Assembly: GCF_900094935.1 (NCBI RefSeq)
Contig: NZ_FMBA01000026.1
Location: 1-32,546 of the forward strand
DNA length: 32,546 bases
DNA from: Gilliamella intestini
GTDB lineage: Bacteria; Pseudomonadota; Gammaproteobacteria; Enterobacterales; Orbaceae
Direction: 5' to 3'
Shown here: positions 8,000-16,392 of the stretch, one piece after another
Numbering within the stretch: the stretch's first letter is position 1
Layout: each line of letters opens with the position of its first letter
The notes under the pieces: model-generated
Database searches by the model: none
What the model was told of the DNA's origin: nothing
The model's input: only the letters and a program-made list of their open reading frames with translations
Translations under genes and position numbers: made by a program

Positions 8000-10179
8000 T
8001 AATTTCTCCCAAAGTTAGCGTAGGGATTCCAGCCAACATCAGTTTTAGTATTAAAACCTGATGCCTGTTTTGTCTCTTTTACTACTGTGCCATTCGGTGC
8101 ATTCTCAAACTTAACAACAAGCTCGCCTTTACTGTTGCGATTTACATTATTATTTGAAAAGTTGTTTAGTGGCATTTGTGGTGCTTGATAATATGGATAG
8201 GTGACCATTGGTTTTGCTATTTCTTTCGGTAAATTTGCCGTATCAATCTTAACTTTTACTTCCTTTTCATCATCACCGAAAATGTAGTTCCACGCATCTA
8301 GTAGCGGCTGGATGCCGGACTTAACGTTATCCCACAAGTTTTTAAAGAAATTCTGAACACTTTCCCACACTTTGGGTATAGCTTCCCCCGCATTTTTAAA
8401 AGGTTCGATAAAGACATCAAAAATGGGCATTACGTATGGCTGGATAAACTCCCAAATACCATTAAAGAATTTACCTACAACTTCCCATGATTTTACAATA
8501 TCTTCACCGCCTGCTTTAAAACCTGCTATAAAGAAGTTAATGATAGGCATGACAAAGGGTTTGATAAATTCCCATAATCCACTAAAGAACTTACTAACAG
8601 CACCCCAAGCATTAACAATAAAAGAAGCTCCAACTTTGAACCCTTCAATAAAGAAATTGATAATCGGCATAACGTAAGGCTTAATAACACCCCACAACCA
8701 CTGAAAGAACTTAACTATATCATCCCAATATGTGATGATTAATGTAGCTGCTATAGCAATACCGGTCATGATAAGACCGATTGGGTTCATAGCCATCACA
8801 GCGTTTAAAGCTATGGATGCTATACGCACAACTTTAAACGCATTTGATAATGCTATTTGTGCAAATGTAAATAGTTTTGTTGCAACAGTAACGCCTTTCA
8901 ATATCCCGTTGAAAAGGGTGATCCCCGTTGATAACGCACCAACAATAATATTCACCCCCGCACACGCAACACGAAGACCAATTAACCCTGCAACCGCCAT
9001 TGCAATCATCTTCACTAGTTCAGGGTTTTCTTGGATGAAATGGCCGAATGAAACAACTAGCGGCTGCATTTGATTTAATAACTCAGTAAATGCAGGTAAC
9101 AGCGCATCACCAATTGATAAACTAATATTGGTTAGCGCATTGTTAAAAAGCTGCAATTTATTTGCAGTTGTATTTGAACGGGATTCATATTCCTTCTGCA
9201 TTGATCCAGCATACAGCGATTGGTCACCGACACGTTTAAAGTTTTCCTTTAATAACTCCATATTGTTGAGTAATGGTGATATTGCGGCAACACTTTCTTT
9301 TCCAAATAATACAGTTAATGCAGCAGTACGCCTGTCCTCCGACACGTTACCTAGCGATTCAAGTACCGACATGATCGTCCCTTCGGCGTCTTTCTGCATC
9401 CCTTTCGCTATTTGAGTTGATGTGAAACCTAACTGTTGCAAAGCTTTTTGTTGTTTCGCTGTCGCTGCTTTTCCTGATGTTAGCGTCAGCATAAAGTTTT
9501 TAATACCTGTAGCCGCTTGATCGGTATTGGTACCCGTTGCAATAATTGTTGAACTTAATGCCGCTAATTTATCTGCACTAACCCCTGATGTTGCAGCAAG
9601 TGTACCGATCCGTGATACAACGCTTGATATATCTTTTGCTTTTGCATTTTGTGTGTTACTCAATAAATTGATCTTGTCTGATAGCCCAACAACTTCACTT
9701 TGAGTGAGTTTTAAAGCTGTGCGCCAAGTAGCCATTGTACTGCCCGCTTCTTCGGCCGATGTGTCAAAAGCAATACCCATTTTTACGGCATCTTCGGCAA
9801 ACTGCTTTAAATCCTCTTTGGGTATACCTGCTTGCCCACCAGCAGCGACAATAGCGCCAATATCCTTGGCAGCCATCGGTAATGCTAATGACATTTCACG
9901 AATATCTTGGCCCATTTGTTTAAATTGTTCAGGCGTATCAAAGTCAACGACTTTCCTAATGTCAGCCATCACTTCTTCATACGCCATCGCATCTTTCACC
10001 CCTTTAACAAACGGCGCAGAAATAGCCAAACCTGTTACAGCATCTTTTAAACCAAGTTTGCCAAAGCCTGATTTGTTCATTTTTTTTTGGAACTTTTCAA
10101 GTTTGCCTTTCATGGTATTTAATTGAGGTGACAGTTTATCAACACATGTCACCACTGCTTTTAAGTTAAAGCCTGCCAT
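7999..10179 (-). CDS. Tail tape measure protein
   Basis: The 726-residue protein has the TP901-type tape measure core at residues about 65-340 (for example ADIRKVVDF, GQAGIPKEDLKQFAEDAVKMG, ATGTNTDQAATGIKNFM), then hydrophobic helices at about 390-485 with MNPIGLIMTGIAIAATLII. The C-terminal part holds three 40-residue tandem repeats (residues 495-534, 535-574, 575-614) with the pattern W-x-x-I-x-P-x-V-M-P-I. The protein fixes tail length and is ejected with the DNA. It starts directly after the stop of the frameshifted chaperone. At 726 residues the tail would be roughly 100 nm by the usual 1.5 angstroms per residue rule. Confidence 0.93.
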   Translation of the reverse strand: MAGFNLKAVVTCVDKLSPQLNTMKGKLEKFQKKMNKSGFGKLGLKDAVTGLAISAPFVKGVKDAMAYEEVMADIRKVVDFDTPEQFKQMGQDIREMSLALPMAAKDIGAIVAAGGQAGIPKEDLKQFAEDAVKMGIAFDTSAEEAGSTMATWRTALKLTQSEVVGLSDKINLLSNTQNAKAKDISSVVSRIGTLAATSGVSADKLAALSSTIIATGTNTDQAATGIKNFMLTLTSGKAATAKQQKALQQLGFTSTQIAKGMQKDAEGTIMSVLESLGNVSEDRRTAALTVLFGKESVAAISPLLNNMELLKENFKRVGDQSLYAGSMQKEYESRSNTTANKLQLFNNALTNISLSIGDALLPAFTELLNQMQPLVVSFGHFIQENPELVKMIAMAVAGLIGLRVACAGVNIIVGALSTGITLFNGILKGVTVATKLFTFAQIALSNAFKVVRIASIALNAVMAMNPIGLIMTGIAIAATLIITYWDDIVKFFQWLWGVIKPYVMPIINFFIEGFKVGASFIVNAWGAVSKFFSGLWEFIKPFVMPIINFFIAGFKAGGEDIVKSWEVVGKFFNGIWEFIQPYVMPIFDVFIEPFKNAGEAIPKVWESVQNFFKNLWDNVKSGIQPLLDAWNYIFGDDEKEVKVKIDTANLPKEIAKPMVTYPYYQAPQMPLNNFSNNNVNRNSKGELVVKFENAPNGTVVKETKQASGFNTKTDVGWNPYANFGRN
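8338..8697 (-). repeat. Three 120-bp tandem repeats inside the tape measure gene
   Basis: Units at 8578-8697, 8458-8577 and 8338-8457 each encode 40 residues. All keep the consensus (L/I)-W-x-x-I-x-P-(Y/F)-V-M-P-I, then F-I-x-x-F-K, then W-x-x-V-x-x-F-F. A fourth, degenerate unit may follow (LWDNVKSGIQP). In-frame unit gain or loss here would change tail length in fixed steps. Confidence 0.75.
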
Positions 10180-10628
10180 TTATGATTCCTTGCTATTTTC
10201 TATGCGATTTGCTTGTTCACATAATTCAAAAACTTCGGATAGTGAACGTTCTTCTATGATATAAAAGGGGGAGAGTTGCCAATACTTGGCAAGGTCAAAA
10301 CAAAGGTTTACAAGATATTCAATTGTGATTATTCCGTTGTCTGTTGTTCCTCCGCTGTACTCTCCACCTTCTCCTTTGGGCTGAAGAACATCATAATTTC
10401 ACCCGTAATCATTAAAAAATCATGGGGTGTAAGTTGATCAACGGAGCTTGGCGTAACGTTACCTAGCTCAACAATGTAATTGGCCACTTTTTTAGGGTCA
10501 CCAATCATTTGGCCATCAAATGGAAAGCCTAATTTTTTGATATCTTTAATGGTAGGCTCTTTTAATTCTAGCACATGTAACTCATTGCCATGTGCCATAA
10601 TCGGCTGTGATAATTTAATTTCTTTCAT
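10180..10628 (-). CDS. Tail assembly chaperone, -1 frameshift product
   Basis: The upstream frame encodes the gp41-like protein. At 10380-10374 the minus strand reads CCCAAAG in the phase C-CCA-AAG, a perfect X-XXY-YYZ slippery heptamer. A -1 slip there opens a second frame with no stop for 64 codons, starting GEGGEYSGGTT, continuing YLVNLCFDLAKYWQLSPF and ending with TAA at 10182-10180, directly before the tape measure ATG. Long-tailed phages commonly make a short chaperone and a longer frameshifted one in a fixed ratio before the tape measure gene. The extension is otherwise in a stretch with no annotated gene, which strongly supports it. Confidence 0.8.
10329..10628 (-). CDS. Tail assembly chaperone, short form (Mu gp41 / P2 gpE type)
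   Basis: The 99-residue protein has the gp41-like pattern: K-E-I-x-L-x-x-P near the start, L-K-E-P-T-I-K-D-I and a C-terminal glutamate-rich tail (EKVESTAEEQQ). It binds the tape measure protein during tail assembly. Its ATG overlaps the tube stop by one base. Most ribosomes are expected to stop at 10329; a minority shift frame and make the longer form. Confidence 0.85.
   Translation of the reverse strand: MKEIKLSQPIMAHGNELHVLELKEPTIKDIKKLGFPFDGQMIGDPKKVANYIVELGNVTPSSVDQLTPHDFLMITGEIMMFFSPKEKVESTAEEQQTTE
10374..10380 (-). promoter_or_regulatory. Programmed -1 ribosomal frameshift site CCCAAAG
   Basis: The heptamer reads C-CCA-AAG in the frame of the short chaperone, so both P- and A-site tRNAs can re-pair after moving back one base. 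It lies 15 codons before the short-form stop. The following GGAGAAGGTGGAG is purine-rich and Shine-Dalgarno-like, a feature that stimulates -1 slippage only when placed upstream, so its effect here is uncertain. Confidence 0.75.
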
Positions 10629-10990
10629 TATTGATAAAATCCTTCTTCACCGTGAAATTCGATTTCTGCTGTACCTTCTTCGGCATTGTGATTAACTTCA
10701 CCTTCAACCCAAGCATTAGATAAAACGTAAACCTTACCGTTGGCAAGTTCTGCTGTAACTGTCATTGAATCGCTAGACATTAACTTGTCGATTGGAAAAT
10801 CACTCGGTACTTTAAAAGTCCCTTTAATGTAGGGAGCACGGAATGTTTCTTTGTAGTGAACGCTATTATCTAACCCCAAAATACTTTCTTTAACGTTAGT
10901 ATTCATTGGGACTTCAATACCGCCCGTTAATGATAACTGGATAGAATCAACTTTAATGTAAGTTGTTCCTGCAATACGTCGTTGTGTCAT
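10628..10990 (-). CDS. Tail tube protein (Mu gp40 family)
   Basis: The 120-residue protein matches the Mu-type tube family: it opens M-T-Q-R-R-I-A-G-T-T-Y-I-K-V-D and has L-T-G-G-I-E-V-P and a C-terminal E-G-T-A-E-I-E-F-H-G. Length is normal (about 118). Hexameric rings of this protein stack into the inner tube of the contractile tail. It sits immediately after the sheath gene with a one-base stop/start overlap, so tube and sheath are made together. Confidence 0.92.
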   Translation of the reverse strand: MTQRRIAGTTYIKVDSIQLSLTGGIEVPMNTNVKESILGLDNSVHYKETFRAPYIKGTFKVPSDFPIDKLMSSDSMTVTAELANGKVYVLSNAWVEGEVNHNAEEGTAEIEFHGEEGFYQ

Positions 10991-12489
10991 TAGTTTTTCT
11001 CCTCTGGATATTGCAATCTAAACTGTGCTAACACAGCAAAAACGCGTAGTTGATTAACGAGATCGGGTGGGAATAGCACATCCAATCGATTTGGGTCGTT
11101 CACATTTCGTTCAACAATTAAGTTCTTCTTGAACACATCAAAATTTTCAACTAAGCCTAGTAATTCTAATTGACGATATGTTGCATTAATTTCCGCCTTA
11201 GCTACTGCGGGTGTGATAATTGCCTGCCTTGCCCCAAATCGTGTACCGTCGTTAGCCAGTTTATGACGTGGGTATTTCGATGTGATCACGCTACGTAATT
11301 TACGTAATACATATGCAAGTGTATGAAGTGTTTCACTATCAAGATAGCTATTATCCGCAATGCCGTAACTGTTACGTTGATATGTGGTGATATCTCGCTG
11401 AATTAATAATTTACCACTAGAAACATATGCTGTCGCAATACCGTGGCTTAATAATGATTGTTGTTCTGTAAGCGTGAATTGGTGACTATCGGATGCTGGC
11501 AATGCACCATTTAATAATCCAGTTTGTGTTGGGCGAGCCGGATCATTACGAATAAATACAGCATTACGAGCAGTTCGCATCGCAACTAATTCATCAATAC
11601 CCGTTTGGATAGTTTTTTCATAGCCTGCTACGGTAATATGTTGGTAATTTAATTTATCACCAAATTCGACAAGCTCGGATAAATCACCTTTTTTAGCGGT
11701 ATAAGCGTGTCCATATAATTGGCGGGCATAGCTCCAACGTCCTGTAGTATCATCCATTTCATGATTAAATGTTGCCAAAGATGATAAGTCATTAAATGGG
11801 AATGCGATAAAATCAATGAGTTTGTCACCCATGGCAGCAATAACCGGTGTTAAATCTGGAGTGCCAGTTCCGCCGTACATTTGAGTGATAACAATATTTA
11901 AACCGTCTGGGGTTTCTTCTCCGCCGATTGTGCCATAGTAGTTAAAGCACAAAGGAATGTCATTACCACTCAACCCTTTGTTTTTAGCTGTTAGCGTTAT
12001 TGTACTATTCGTCACGGTTGCGGTAACAGGTAAATCAAGATGAGTATTAATCGCATTATGTAATCCGTTTGCTATGGTTTCTGCAGTATCAGAGACGGTT
12101 ACTCGCGATTGAATTTTACTGTTGCCGATATAGAGACTTAATGTGCCTGTTTCTTCTGCTATACCTGATATTTGGATAGTACCAGACGCATTCGAGCCTG
12201 CTGTGGGTTCATCTACAGCGATGACAAAAAGCTCACCAAAATTATCAATATTGCGATAGGCTTCAACCATTCTAGATAATTGACTGCCTCGTCCTGCGAG
12301 TTTTTTAGCGTGATCTGCTGTTGGCATAATAATAAGTTTATTACGCTCAATTGGACTTTCAGCCAATGGATAAGCAATAATTAATGAAGCACCGCTATCT
12401 TGGATTGTATTGGCCGCAGAGGAATCCACTTCCGCATAGAATAGCGGCACTTTTATATTGCTAGGAATGTTGTTAAAACTAATTGTCAT
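10990..12489 (-). CDS. Tail sheath protein (Mu gpL type)
   Basis: The 499-residue protein is a contractile sheath subunit: residues 1-15 include SFNNIPSNIKVPLFYAE, followed by a middle domain with TPDLTPVIAAMGDKLIDFIAFPF and a conserved C-terminal part (LAYVLRKLRSVITSKYPRHKL, then NPNRLDVLFPPDLVNQLRV). Length fits the Mu family. Presence of sheath and tube identifies the phage as a myovirus. The ATG overlaps the upstream DUF2635 gene by 11 bases. Confidence 0.95.
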   Translation of the reverse strand: MTISFNNIPSNIKVPLFYAEVDSSAANTIQDSGASLIIAYPLAESPIERNKLIIMPTADHAKKLAGRGSQLSRMVEAYRNIDNFGELFVIAVDEPTAGSNASGTIQISGIAEETGTLSLYIGNSKIQSRVTVSDTAETIANGLHNAINTHLDLPVTATVTNSTITLTAKNKGLSGNDIPLCFNYYGTIGGEETPDGLNIVITQMYGGTGTPDLTPVIAAMGDKLIDFIAFPFNDLSSLATFNHEMDDTTGRWSYARQLYGHAYTAKKGDLSELVEFGDKLNYQHITVAGYEKTIQTGIDELVAMRTARNAVFIRNDPARPTQTGLLNGALPASDSHQFTLTEQQSLLSHGIATAYVSSGKLLIQRDITTYQRNSYGIADNSYLDSETLHTLAYVLRKLRSVITSKYPRHKLANDGTRFGARQAIITPAVAKAEINATYRQLELLGLVENFDVFKKNLIVERNVNDPNRLDVLFPPDLVNQLRVFAVLAQFRLQYPEEKN

Positions 12490-12664
12490 TTTTAGCTACC
12501 TTTTTTTCTTGTTTTACTTTGATGTTTGTAACTTCTTCAACATCATTATTTGTTAGTCGTCTAGCCCAGTATTGGTTAAACTCAACATTACGACCGTCTG
12601 CTGGTAAATAATCCCCATTATTGGGGTCATATACCCGCTTGCCACTTGCTGGTTTAATTATCAT
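12479..12664 (-). CDS. DUF2635 protein (Mu gp38-like)
   Basis: I place the start at MIIKPASGKRVYDP, which matches the DUF2635 N-terminus and has GAGGG eight bases upstream; ATGs further upstream would add ten unrelated residues. The 61-residue product continues L-P-A-D-G-R-N-V-E and Y-W-A-R-R-L, both family hallmarks. Proteins of this family lie directly before the sheath gene in Mu-like tail operons; their role is not established. It overlaps the gp37-like gene by 11 bases and the sheath gene by 11. Confidence 0.85.
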   Translation of the reverse strand: MIIKPASGKRVYDPNNGDYLPADGRNVEFNQYWARRLTNNDVEEVTNIKVKQEKKVAKNDN

Positions 12665-13298
12665 TATTGCCCTCATAGATATTATTGTGTTCAAAATTAA
12701 CGGTTACCTTTGAATCCTGTTCATTAACAGTCCCTGATAGAGTATCGAAGTTTCCAATGTTTAACGGGTTGTACTGCGGAGGTTCGGTAATATCGGGGTT
12801 ACTTGGATCGGTTTGCCAATCGGGATCGGGGATTGGGTTATCAATAGCGTTTAAATCAAAATATTGTCGAGTATCATCAAACCCAACTTCCCGCACTGCG
12901 CTAAAATTAAATTGATAAAAAATTCTACCTCGATCTAAATCAAGTAAATCACCACCATCATATTGAATAGGATAATGCGCAGGTGAAGGTTCATAGCCAA
13001 GCAATGCTCGCCAAAGTTCGGTTTTTATGTTTTCGACAATGTCGTATGCTTCGTGTTGTCCTCGCTCATCAAGTGGCTTTAATGCAACAATAACTCCAAA
13101 CCCCTCAGTCACATTTTGCCAATAATCCGTTTGTGACTGGTTATCTTCTGCTCTATCATCAAGCGGAACCACATAAGCGGCAGGTAATTTTAAAAATGCT
13201 GTATCTTTAATAGCTGAAAATTCAGCAGCTCCCCCAACACGACCTTCAAAGCTAGGGCTAAAATGACGCAATGTGTGGACGATATGTGATAATTTCAT
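12654..13298 (-). CDS. Tail terminator-like protein (Mu gp37 family)
   Basis: The 214-residue protein has an N-terminal domain with LKLPAAYVVPL and a run ELWRALLGYEP followed by GGDLLDLDRGRIFYQFNF, as in the Gp37 family that caps the tail before joining to the head. The C-terminal 50 residues are acidic, proline-rich (PDPDWQTDPSNPDITEPP) and asparagine-rich, and look disordered. The start overlaps the gp10-like gene stop by four bases (ATGA). The family assignment is good; the capping role is inferred from it. Confidence 0.75.
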   Translation of the reverse strand: MKLSHIVHTLRHFSPSFEGRVGGAAEFSAIKDTAFLKLPAAYVVPLDDRAEDNQSQTDYWQNVTEGFGVIVALKPLDERGQHEAYDIVENIKTELWRALLGYEPSPAHYPIQYDGGDLLDLDRGRIFYQFNFSAVREVGFDDTRQYFDLNAIDNPIPDPDWQTDPSNPDITEPPQYNPLNIGNFDTLSGTVNEQDSKVTVNFEHNNIYEGNNDN

Positions 13299-13795
13299 TG
13301 TTTAACCTGCTTCATTGCGTTAACTAGCTCTTTAGCTAATACATATTTACTCCATGACGATTCTTTATTTAATGCGTCAATCATAAAGTTTTTACGTGGT
13401 GCAATGCGCCAGGGCGTTCCTCCTGATGCGCCTTTTTTATGGCTTTTCCCTCGTTTGGCATTACGCCGAACACCATAAAATAGAAATGCTGGATAGTATG
13501 GCCCCATCAGTTTTTCCATGTTGCTACCGCCTTTAAGATTTGGCATCACAATAACCATTAATCCTGGGCGACGTGATGTTGGTCTTGGGACTTTATAACC
13601 GATTGAACGACTCAACTTACCACTTCGATATCCCGGATATTCACCACTTTTGGAAACCTGTTTTTTACTAACTAATGCGCGTGATGTTGCTTGAATTTTT
13701 CTACCGATTTTGACGAAGGTTTTACGCACTTTTTTTCGGTCAAGTTCCGCCACTTCGGTTAATTTAAAATCAACATGAACGTTGTAATCATTCAT
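13295..13795 (-). CDS. HK97 gp10-like / virion morphogenesis protein
   Basis: This 166-residue, very basic protein has the pattern of small neck or tail-completion proteins: an early segment VRKTFVKIGRKIQATSRALVSK, then GEYPGYRSGKLSRSIGYKV and near the C-terminus R-I-A-P-R-K-N-F-M-I-D-A-L. This arrangement (G-x-L-x-x-S-I, then P-x-R-P/K-F) is typical of the HK97 gp10-like and phage morphogenesis families. It follows the head-closure gene with an eight-base overlap and precedes the tail terminator, as in SfV-type phages. Confidence 0.75.
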   Translation of the reverse strand: MNDYNVHVDFKLTEVAELDRKKVRKTFVKIGRKIQATSRALVSKKQVSKSGEYPGYRSGKLSRSIGYKVPRPTSRRPGLMVIVMPNLKGGSNMEKLMGPYYPAFLFYGVRRNAKRGKSHKKGASGGTPWRIAPRKNFMIDALNKESSWSKYVLAKELVNAMKQVKQ

Positions 13796-14126
13796 TTAGT
13801 GCAAACCCCTCACATTCAAGTAAAAGATATTTTTTTAACTGATCTAACCAACGACATCGTTTAATTCGATAAACCGAACCGTTCCAAACAATTTCATAAT
13901 CAACAGATATTGGCATCCCGTCGTTGGCAATTATTTCAAAATAATGAGTAATTACATTATCGGTCTGAATTGAATTAAAATAGGTTGCTGAGTTCGGTTG
14001 TGTGACTTTAGCCCATTTGTAAAAACCTTTTGAGTATTCAGGATCTACATCACTAAAACCAACGGGGATATCAAACCTTCGGCGAATCAATATTTTTTGA
14101 TTTCGTTTGCCTGCCGCTCTAATCAT
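13788..14126 (-). CDS. Head closure / head-tail joining protein
   Basis: The 112-residue protein fits the head-tail joining family (SPP1 gp16-like): RNQKILIRRRF at the start, a central Y-F-E-I-I-A-N-D-G strand, then Y-E-I-V-W-N-G-S-V-Y-R-I and a C-terminal Y-L-L-L-E-C-E. It forms a ring beneath the connector that closes the head and accepts the tail. It lies between the connector and gp10-like genes with four- and eight-base overlaps. Length is normal for the family. Confidence 0.8.
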   Translation of the reverse strand: MIRAAGKRNQKILIRRRFDIPVGFSDVDPEYSKGFYKWAKVTQPNSATYFNSIQTDNVITHYFEIIANDGMPISVDYEIVWNGSVYRIKRCRWLDQLKKYLLLECEGFALNE

Positions 14127-14455
14127 ATTGGTATATACCTGTAAGAGTTTAATAAGGCATTGAAGCCAAGAGGAATAGAATATAACTGTTCGTTAGCAAC
14201 ATCTTCACGTTGTTGATACCAATACCCCACAGCCAACAAAATTGCAATTTTTACATCTGGTTCAACTAACATGGCTGATGGACATGCGTCAGCCGGTATT
14301 TCATCCTCATAAAATATACGGTTGGTGTAATTCTGTGCTCTACTAATTGCGGCCTTTAAATATATATTTAATAAATTGTCTTCATCATCATTATCAATTC
14401 GACATTGGTTTTTGATTTCATCTAGCGTTGGAAATTTATAAGTTATGGTAGACAT
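14123..14455 (-). CDS. Head-tail connector (gp6-like) protein
   Basis: The 110-residue protein matches the phage connector family: L-D-E-I-K-N-Q-C-R-I-D near the start, DNLLNIYLKAAISRAQNYTNR, then IAILLAVGYWYQQREDV and a C-terminal L-L-N-S-Y-R. It makes the first adaptor ring below the portal. It lies downstream of the capsid gene after a hairpin that may lower its expression relative to capsid. Confidence 0.88.
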   Translation of the reverse strand: MSTITYKFPTLDEIKNQCRIDNDDEDNLLNIYLKAAISRAQNYTNRIFYEDEIPADACPSAMLVEPDVKIAILLAVGYWYQQREDVANEQLYSIPLGFNALLNSYRYIPI

Positions 14456-14467
14456 AAAAACCTCTAA

Positions 14468-14488
14468 GCCCTTTATTTAATAAAGGGC
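14468..14488 (-). terminator. Attenuator-like hairpin after the capsid gene
   Basis: Minus-strand GCCCTTTAT and ATAAAGGGC form a nine-base-pair stem with a three-base loop, 14 bases past the capsid stop. A U-rich stretch follows only after TTAGAGG, so it is a weak terminator. It may protect the capsid mRNA end or lower downstream expression. Confidence 0.5.
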
Positions 14489-14501
14489 CTTGTCTTTTCA
14501 G

Positions 14502-15725
14502 TTAAGATTTTGCTGAACGTGATTGAACCGCTGGCATAGTTAACACTTTAATAGCATTGCTATCATTCAACATAGAGCCAACACGTTTAGTTGTATAGAA
14601 TCCAACAAATGGCTTCTTAGTGTATGGGTCTCGTAACATACGAATACCAATGCGATCAAAGATATAAAAGCCACGTTTGAAGTTACCAAATGCGATTGGT
14701 GCTTTGCCTGAGCTGTCGCCGATATCAGGCATTTGCTCATTTTCAGCGACAGCAAAACCCGATAATAATGATGGTTGGCCAACTTGTAAGCCTGGTTGCC
14801 AGATGTAATTACCATTAGAATCTTTTAGTAAACGAACCGCTAACAATGATTGATTGTTCATCATAAATTTAGCACCTGAACGATAGACCTTACGCAGTGT
14901 GTAAGTTAACTTCACAATATCATCAGTTGTTAGATTCGCCGCACCTGCTACAACGTTTTGTAATTTACCCCAATCGCGATCTTTATCTGCTTGCGCTGTA
15001 GTTTCGTAAGCTAAAAAGCCTTTCGGTTTTTTATTTCCGTCACCGAGTGTAAATGCCTCTTCTTCTTTTTCTGCAAACTCTTGGGAAAGCTCATTCACAA
15101 TAAAAGATTCAACATTAAAAAAGGCATCATCAAGCATGGTTTGCGTGGCGTATGGGTTACCGTAGATTTCACCCCAGACAGGAGAAATAACACCGAGTTT
15201 TGGTGTTCCTGTTTCTGTTCGCTCATCGGTTTCACCAACCCAACCACTAGCAATGCCACCTTTACTGGTTAGCTTTTTCCAATCAGGTGTGCCAACCGTC
15301 ATTACCGTACATTCTTGACGCATCACAACTTCATCACGCAATGCGGCTAAAATATCAGTATTTAGCTCTTCTGGTACCGCAAAGCCACCGTCAGCATCAA
15401 CGCCAGTTTGCATTGCTTTTCGTTCCAGTTCGGCTAATCCTTGTTCGTCACCTTTGCGGATGAACATGGCAAACGCTTCTTTATGTGCTGAGGCTTGTTG
15501 GTTACCGCCTGCAGGGCGTTTGACCTCTTTTAGTTCGTTTTCTAGCACATTTTTTAAATTATCTAATTCTGATATTTTGCCATTCAAAGTTTCAACTTTG
15601 TCAGCTAACGCGCTTTTTTCTTGTGAGATAGCTTCTAGTCGCTTGTCATTTGTTGACTTGAATTGCTCAAATTGATTTTTAATTTCTTGCGCGACCAGTT
15701 CAACATCTTTTTGATCTACTGCCAT
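14502..15725 (-). CDS. Major capsid protein, HK97 family
   Basis: The 407-residue protein has a helical, coiled-coil-forming N-terminal region (residues 1-75, rich in E, K, L and N) like the HK97 delta domain that serves as scaffold, then the capsid fold starting near GVDADGGFAVPEELNTDILAAL. Later segments include MNNQSLLAVRLLKDSNGNYIWQPG and the C-terminal GFYTTKRVGSMLN. A prohead protease is encoded upstream, so the delta domain is probably removed; by position a cut near K103-A104 (ELERK/AMQTG) parallels the HK97 site, but that is inference. The capsid is the most abundant product and is followed by a hairpin. Confidence 0.95.
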   Translation of the reverse strand: MAVDQKDVELVAQEIKNQFEQFKSTNDKRLEAISQEKSALADKVETLNGKISELDNLKNVLENELKEVKRPAGGNQQASAHKEAFAMFIRKGDEQGLAELERKAMQTGVDADGGFAVPEELNTDILAALRDEVVMRQECTVMTVGTPDWKKLTSKGGIASGWVGETDERTETGTPKLGVISPVWGEIYGNPYATQTMLDDAFFNVESFIVNELSQEFAEKEEEAFTLGDGNKKPKGFLAYETTAQADKDRDWGKLQNVVAGAANLTTDDIVKLTYTLRKVYRSGAKFMMNNQSLLAVRLLKDSNGNYIWQPGLQVGQPSLLSGFAVAENEQMPDIGDSSGKAPIAFGNFKRGFYIFDRIGIRMLRDPYTKKPFVGFYTTKRVGSMLNDSNAIKVLTMPAVQSRSAKS

Positions 15726-15738
15726 AATATATAAACTC

Positions 15739-16392
15739 CTAGTTAAAAATAGATTTTAAAATATTTAATGCGTTTTCTTCGCTATTACTAACGTCTCGCT
15801 GTTTTAGTGAAGAGTATCCCTCAGACATGAACGCCTTTGCCTGAGTTCTGGAGAGTCCAACGTCACGCAGTACTCTTTCTATTTCTTTCGGCGGCGGTAT
15901 ATCACCACTTTCGAAAATACTTTTTACGTTATCAATCCTTGCTTCATCATTGGCAGGGAACGTGACAACGGAAACCTCCCAAAGGTCAATATCCTTTAAA
16001 ATGAATGCGGATTTTTCCTTGTCATAATCATAATCGTTTAATATGTAGCCAATTGATAATCCAGATAATGATTTTGCCTTCATATGAGCGTGTGCTCGTT
16101 TTGCGAGTGGGTCATCATCAATTAATAACTGTCCTTCAAGGTATAGCCCGTTATCGTCCTCAACCATTTTTGTGTAATAGCCGATAGGTTCGTCCATCTT
16201 GTGTTGCCAAAGGAGTGCAGGTAAACGTCCTTTTTCTTTCCACTTATTAAGCGAATTAGCAAAAGCACCTTTAATCACAATATCGGAATAGCTATCTTTT
16301 ACGCCGAATACCGAGCCGTAGCCCATAAACGCCCCTGTATCACTGATTGACTTAATTTCAAAGGGTATATCAAGCCTCTTTTTGTTTAGCAT
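15739..16392 (-). CDS. HK97-type prohead protease
   Basis: The 217-residue protein belongs to the U35 prohead protease family. The conserved D-I-V-I-K-G-A-F-A-N-S-L motif (about 37-48) is followed by LPALLWQH, whose His64 is the expected catalytic residue, and by AKSLSGLSIGY, containing the catalytic serine (Ser110 or Ser113). It then has L-W-E-V-S-V-V-T-F-P-A-N. It cleaves the capsid delta domain during head maturation. It overlaps the portal gene by 23 bases and precedes the capsid gene by 13. Confidence 0.93.
   Translation of the reverse strand: MLNKKRLDIPFEIKSISDTGAFMGYGSVFGVKDSYSDIVIKGAFANSLNKWKEKGRLPALLWQHKMDEPIGYYTKMVEDDNGLYLEGQLLIDDDPLAKRAHAHMKAKSLSGLSIGYILNDYDYDKEKSAFILKDIDLWEVSVVTFPANDEARIDNVKSIFESGDIPPPKEIERVLRDVGLSRTQAKAFMSEGYSSLKQRDVSNSEENALNILKSIFN

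Noticed and set aside
9704-10126. 140-codon plus-strand frame antisense to the tape measure
   Set aside because: It is a mirror of the tape measure reading frame with skewed Ser/Ala/Pro composition and no ribosome-binding site; the similar frames at 8372-9415 were rejected for the same reason.
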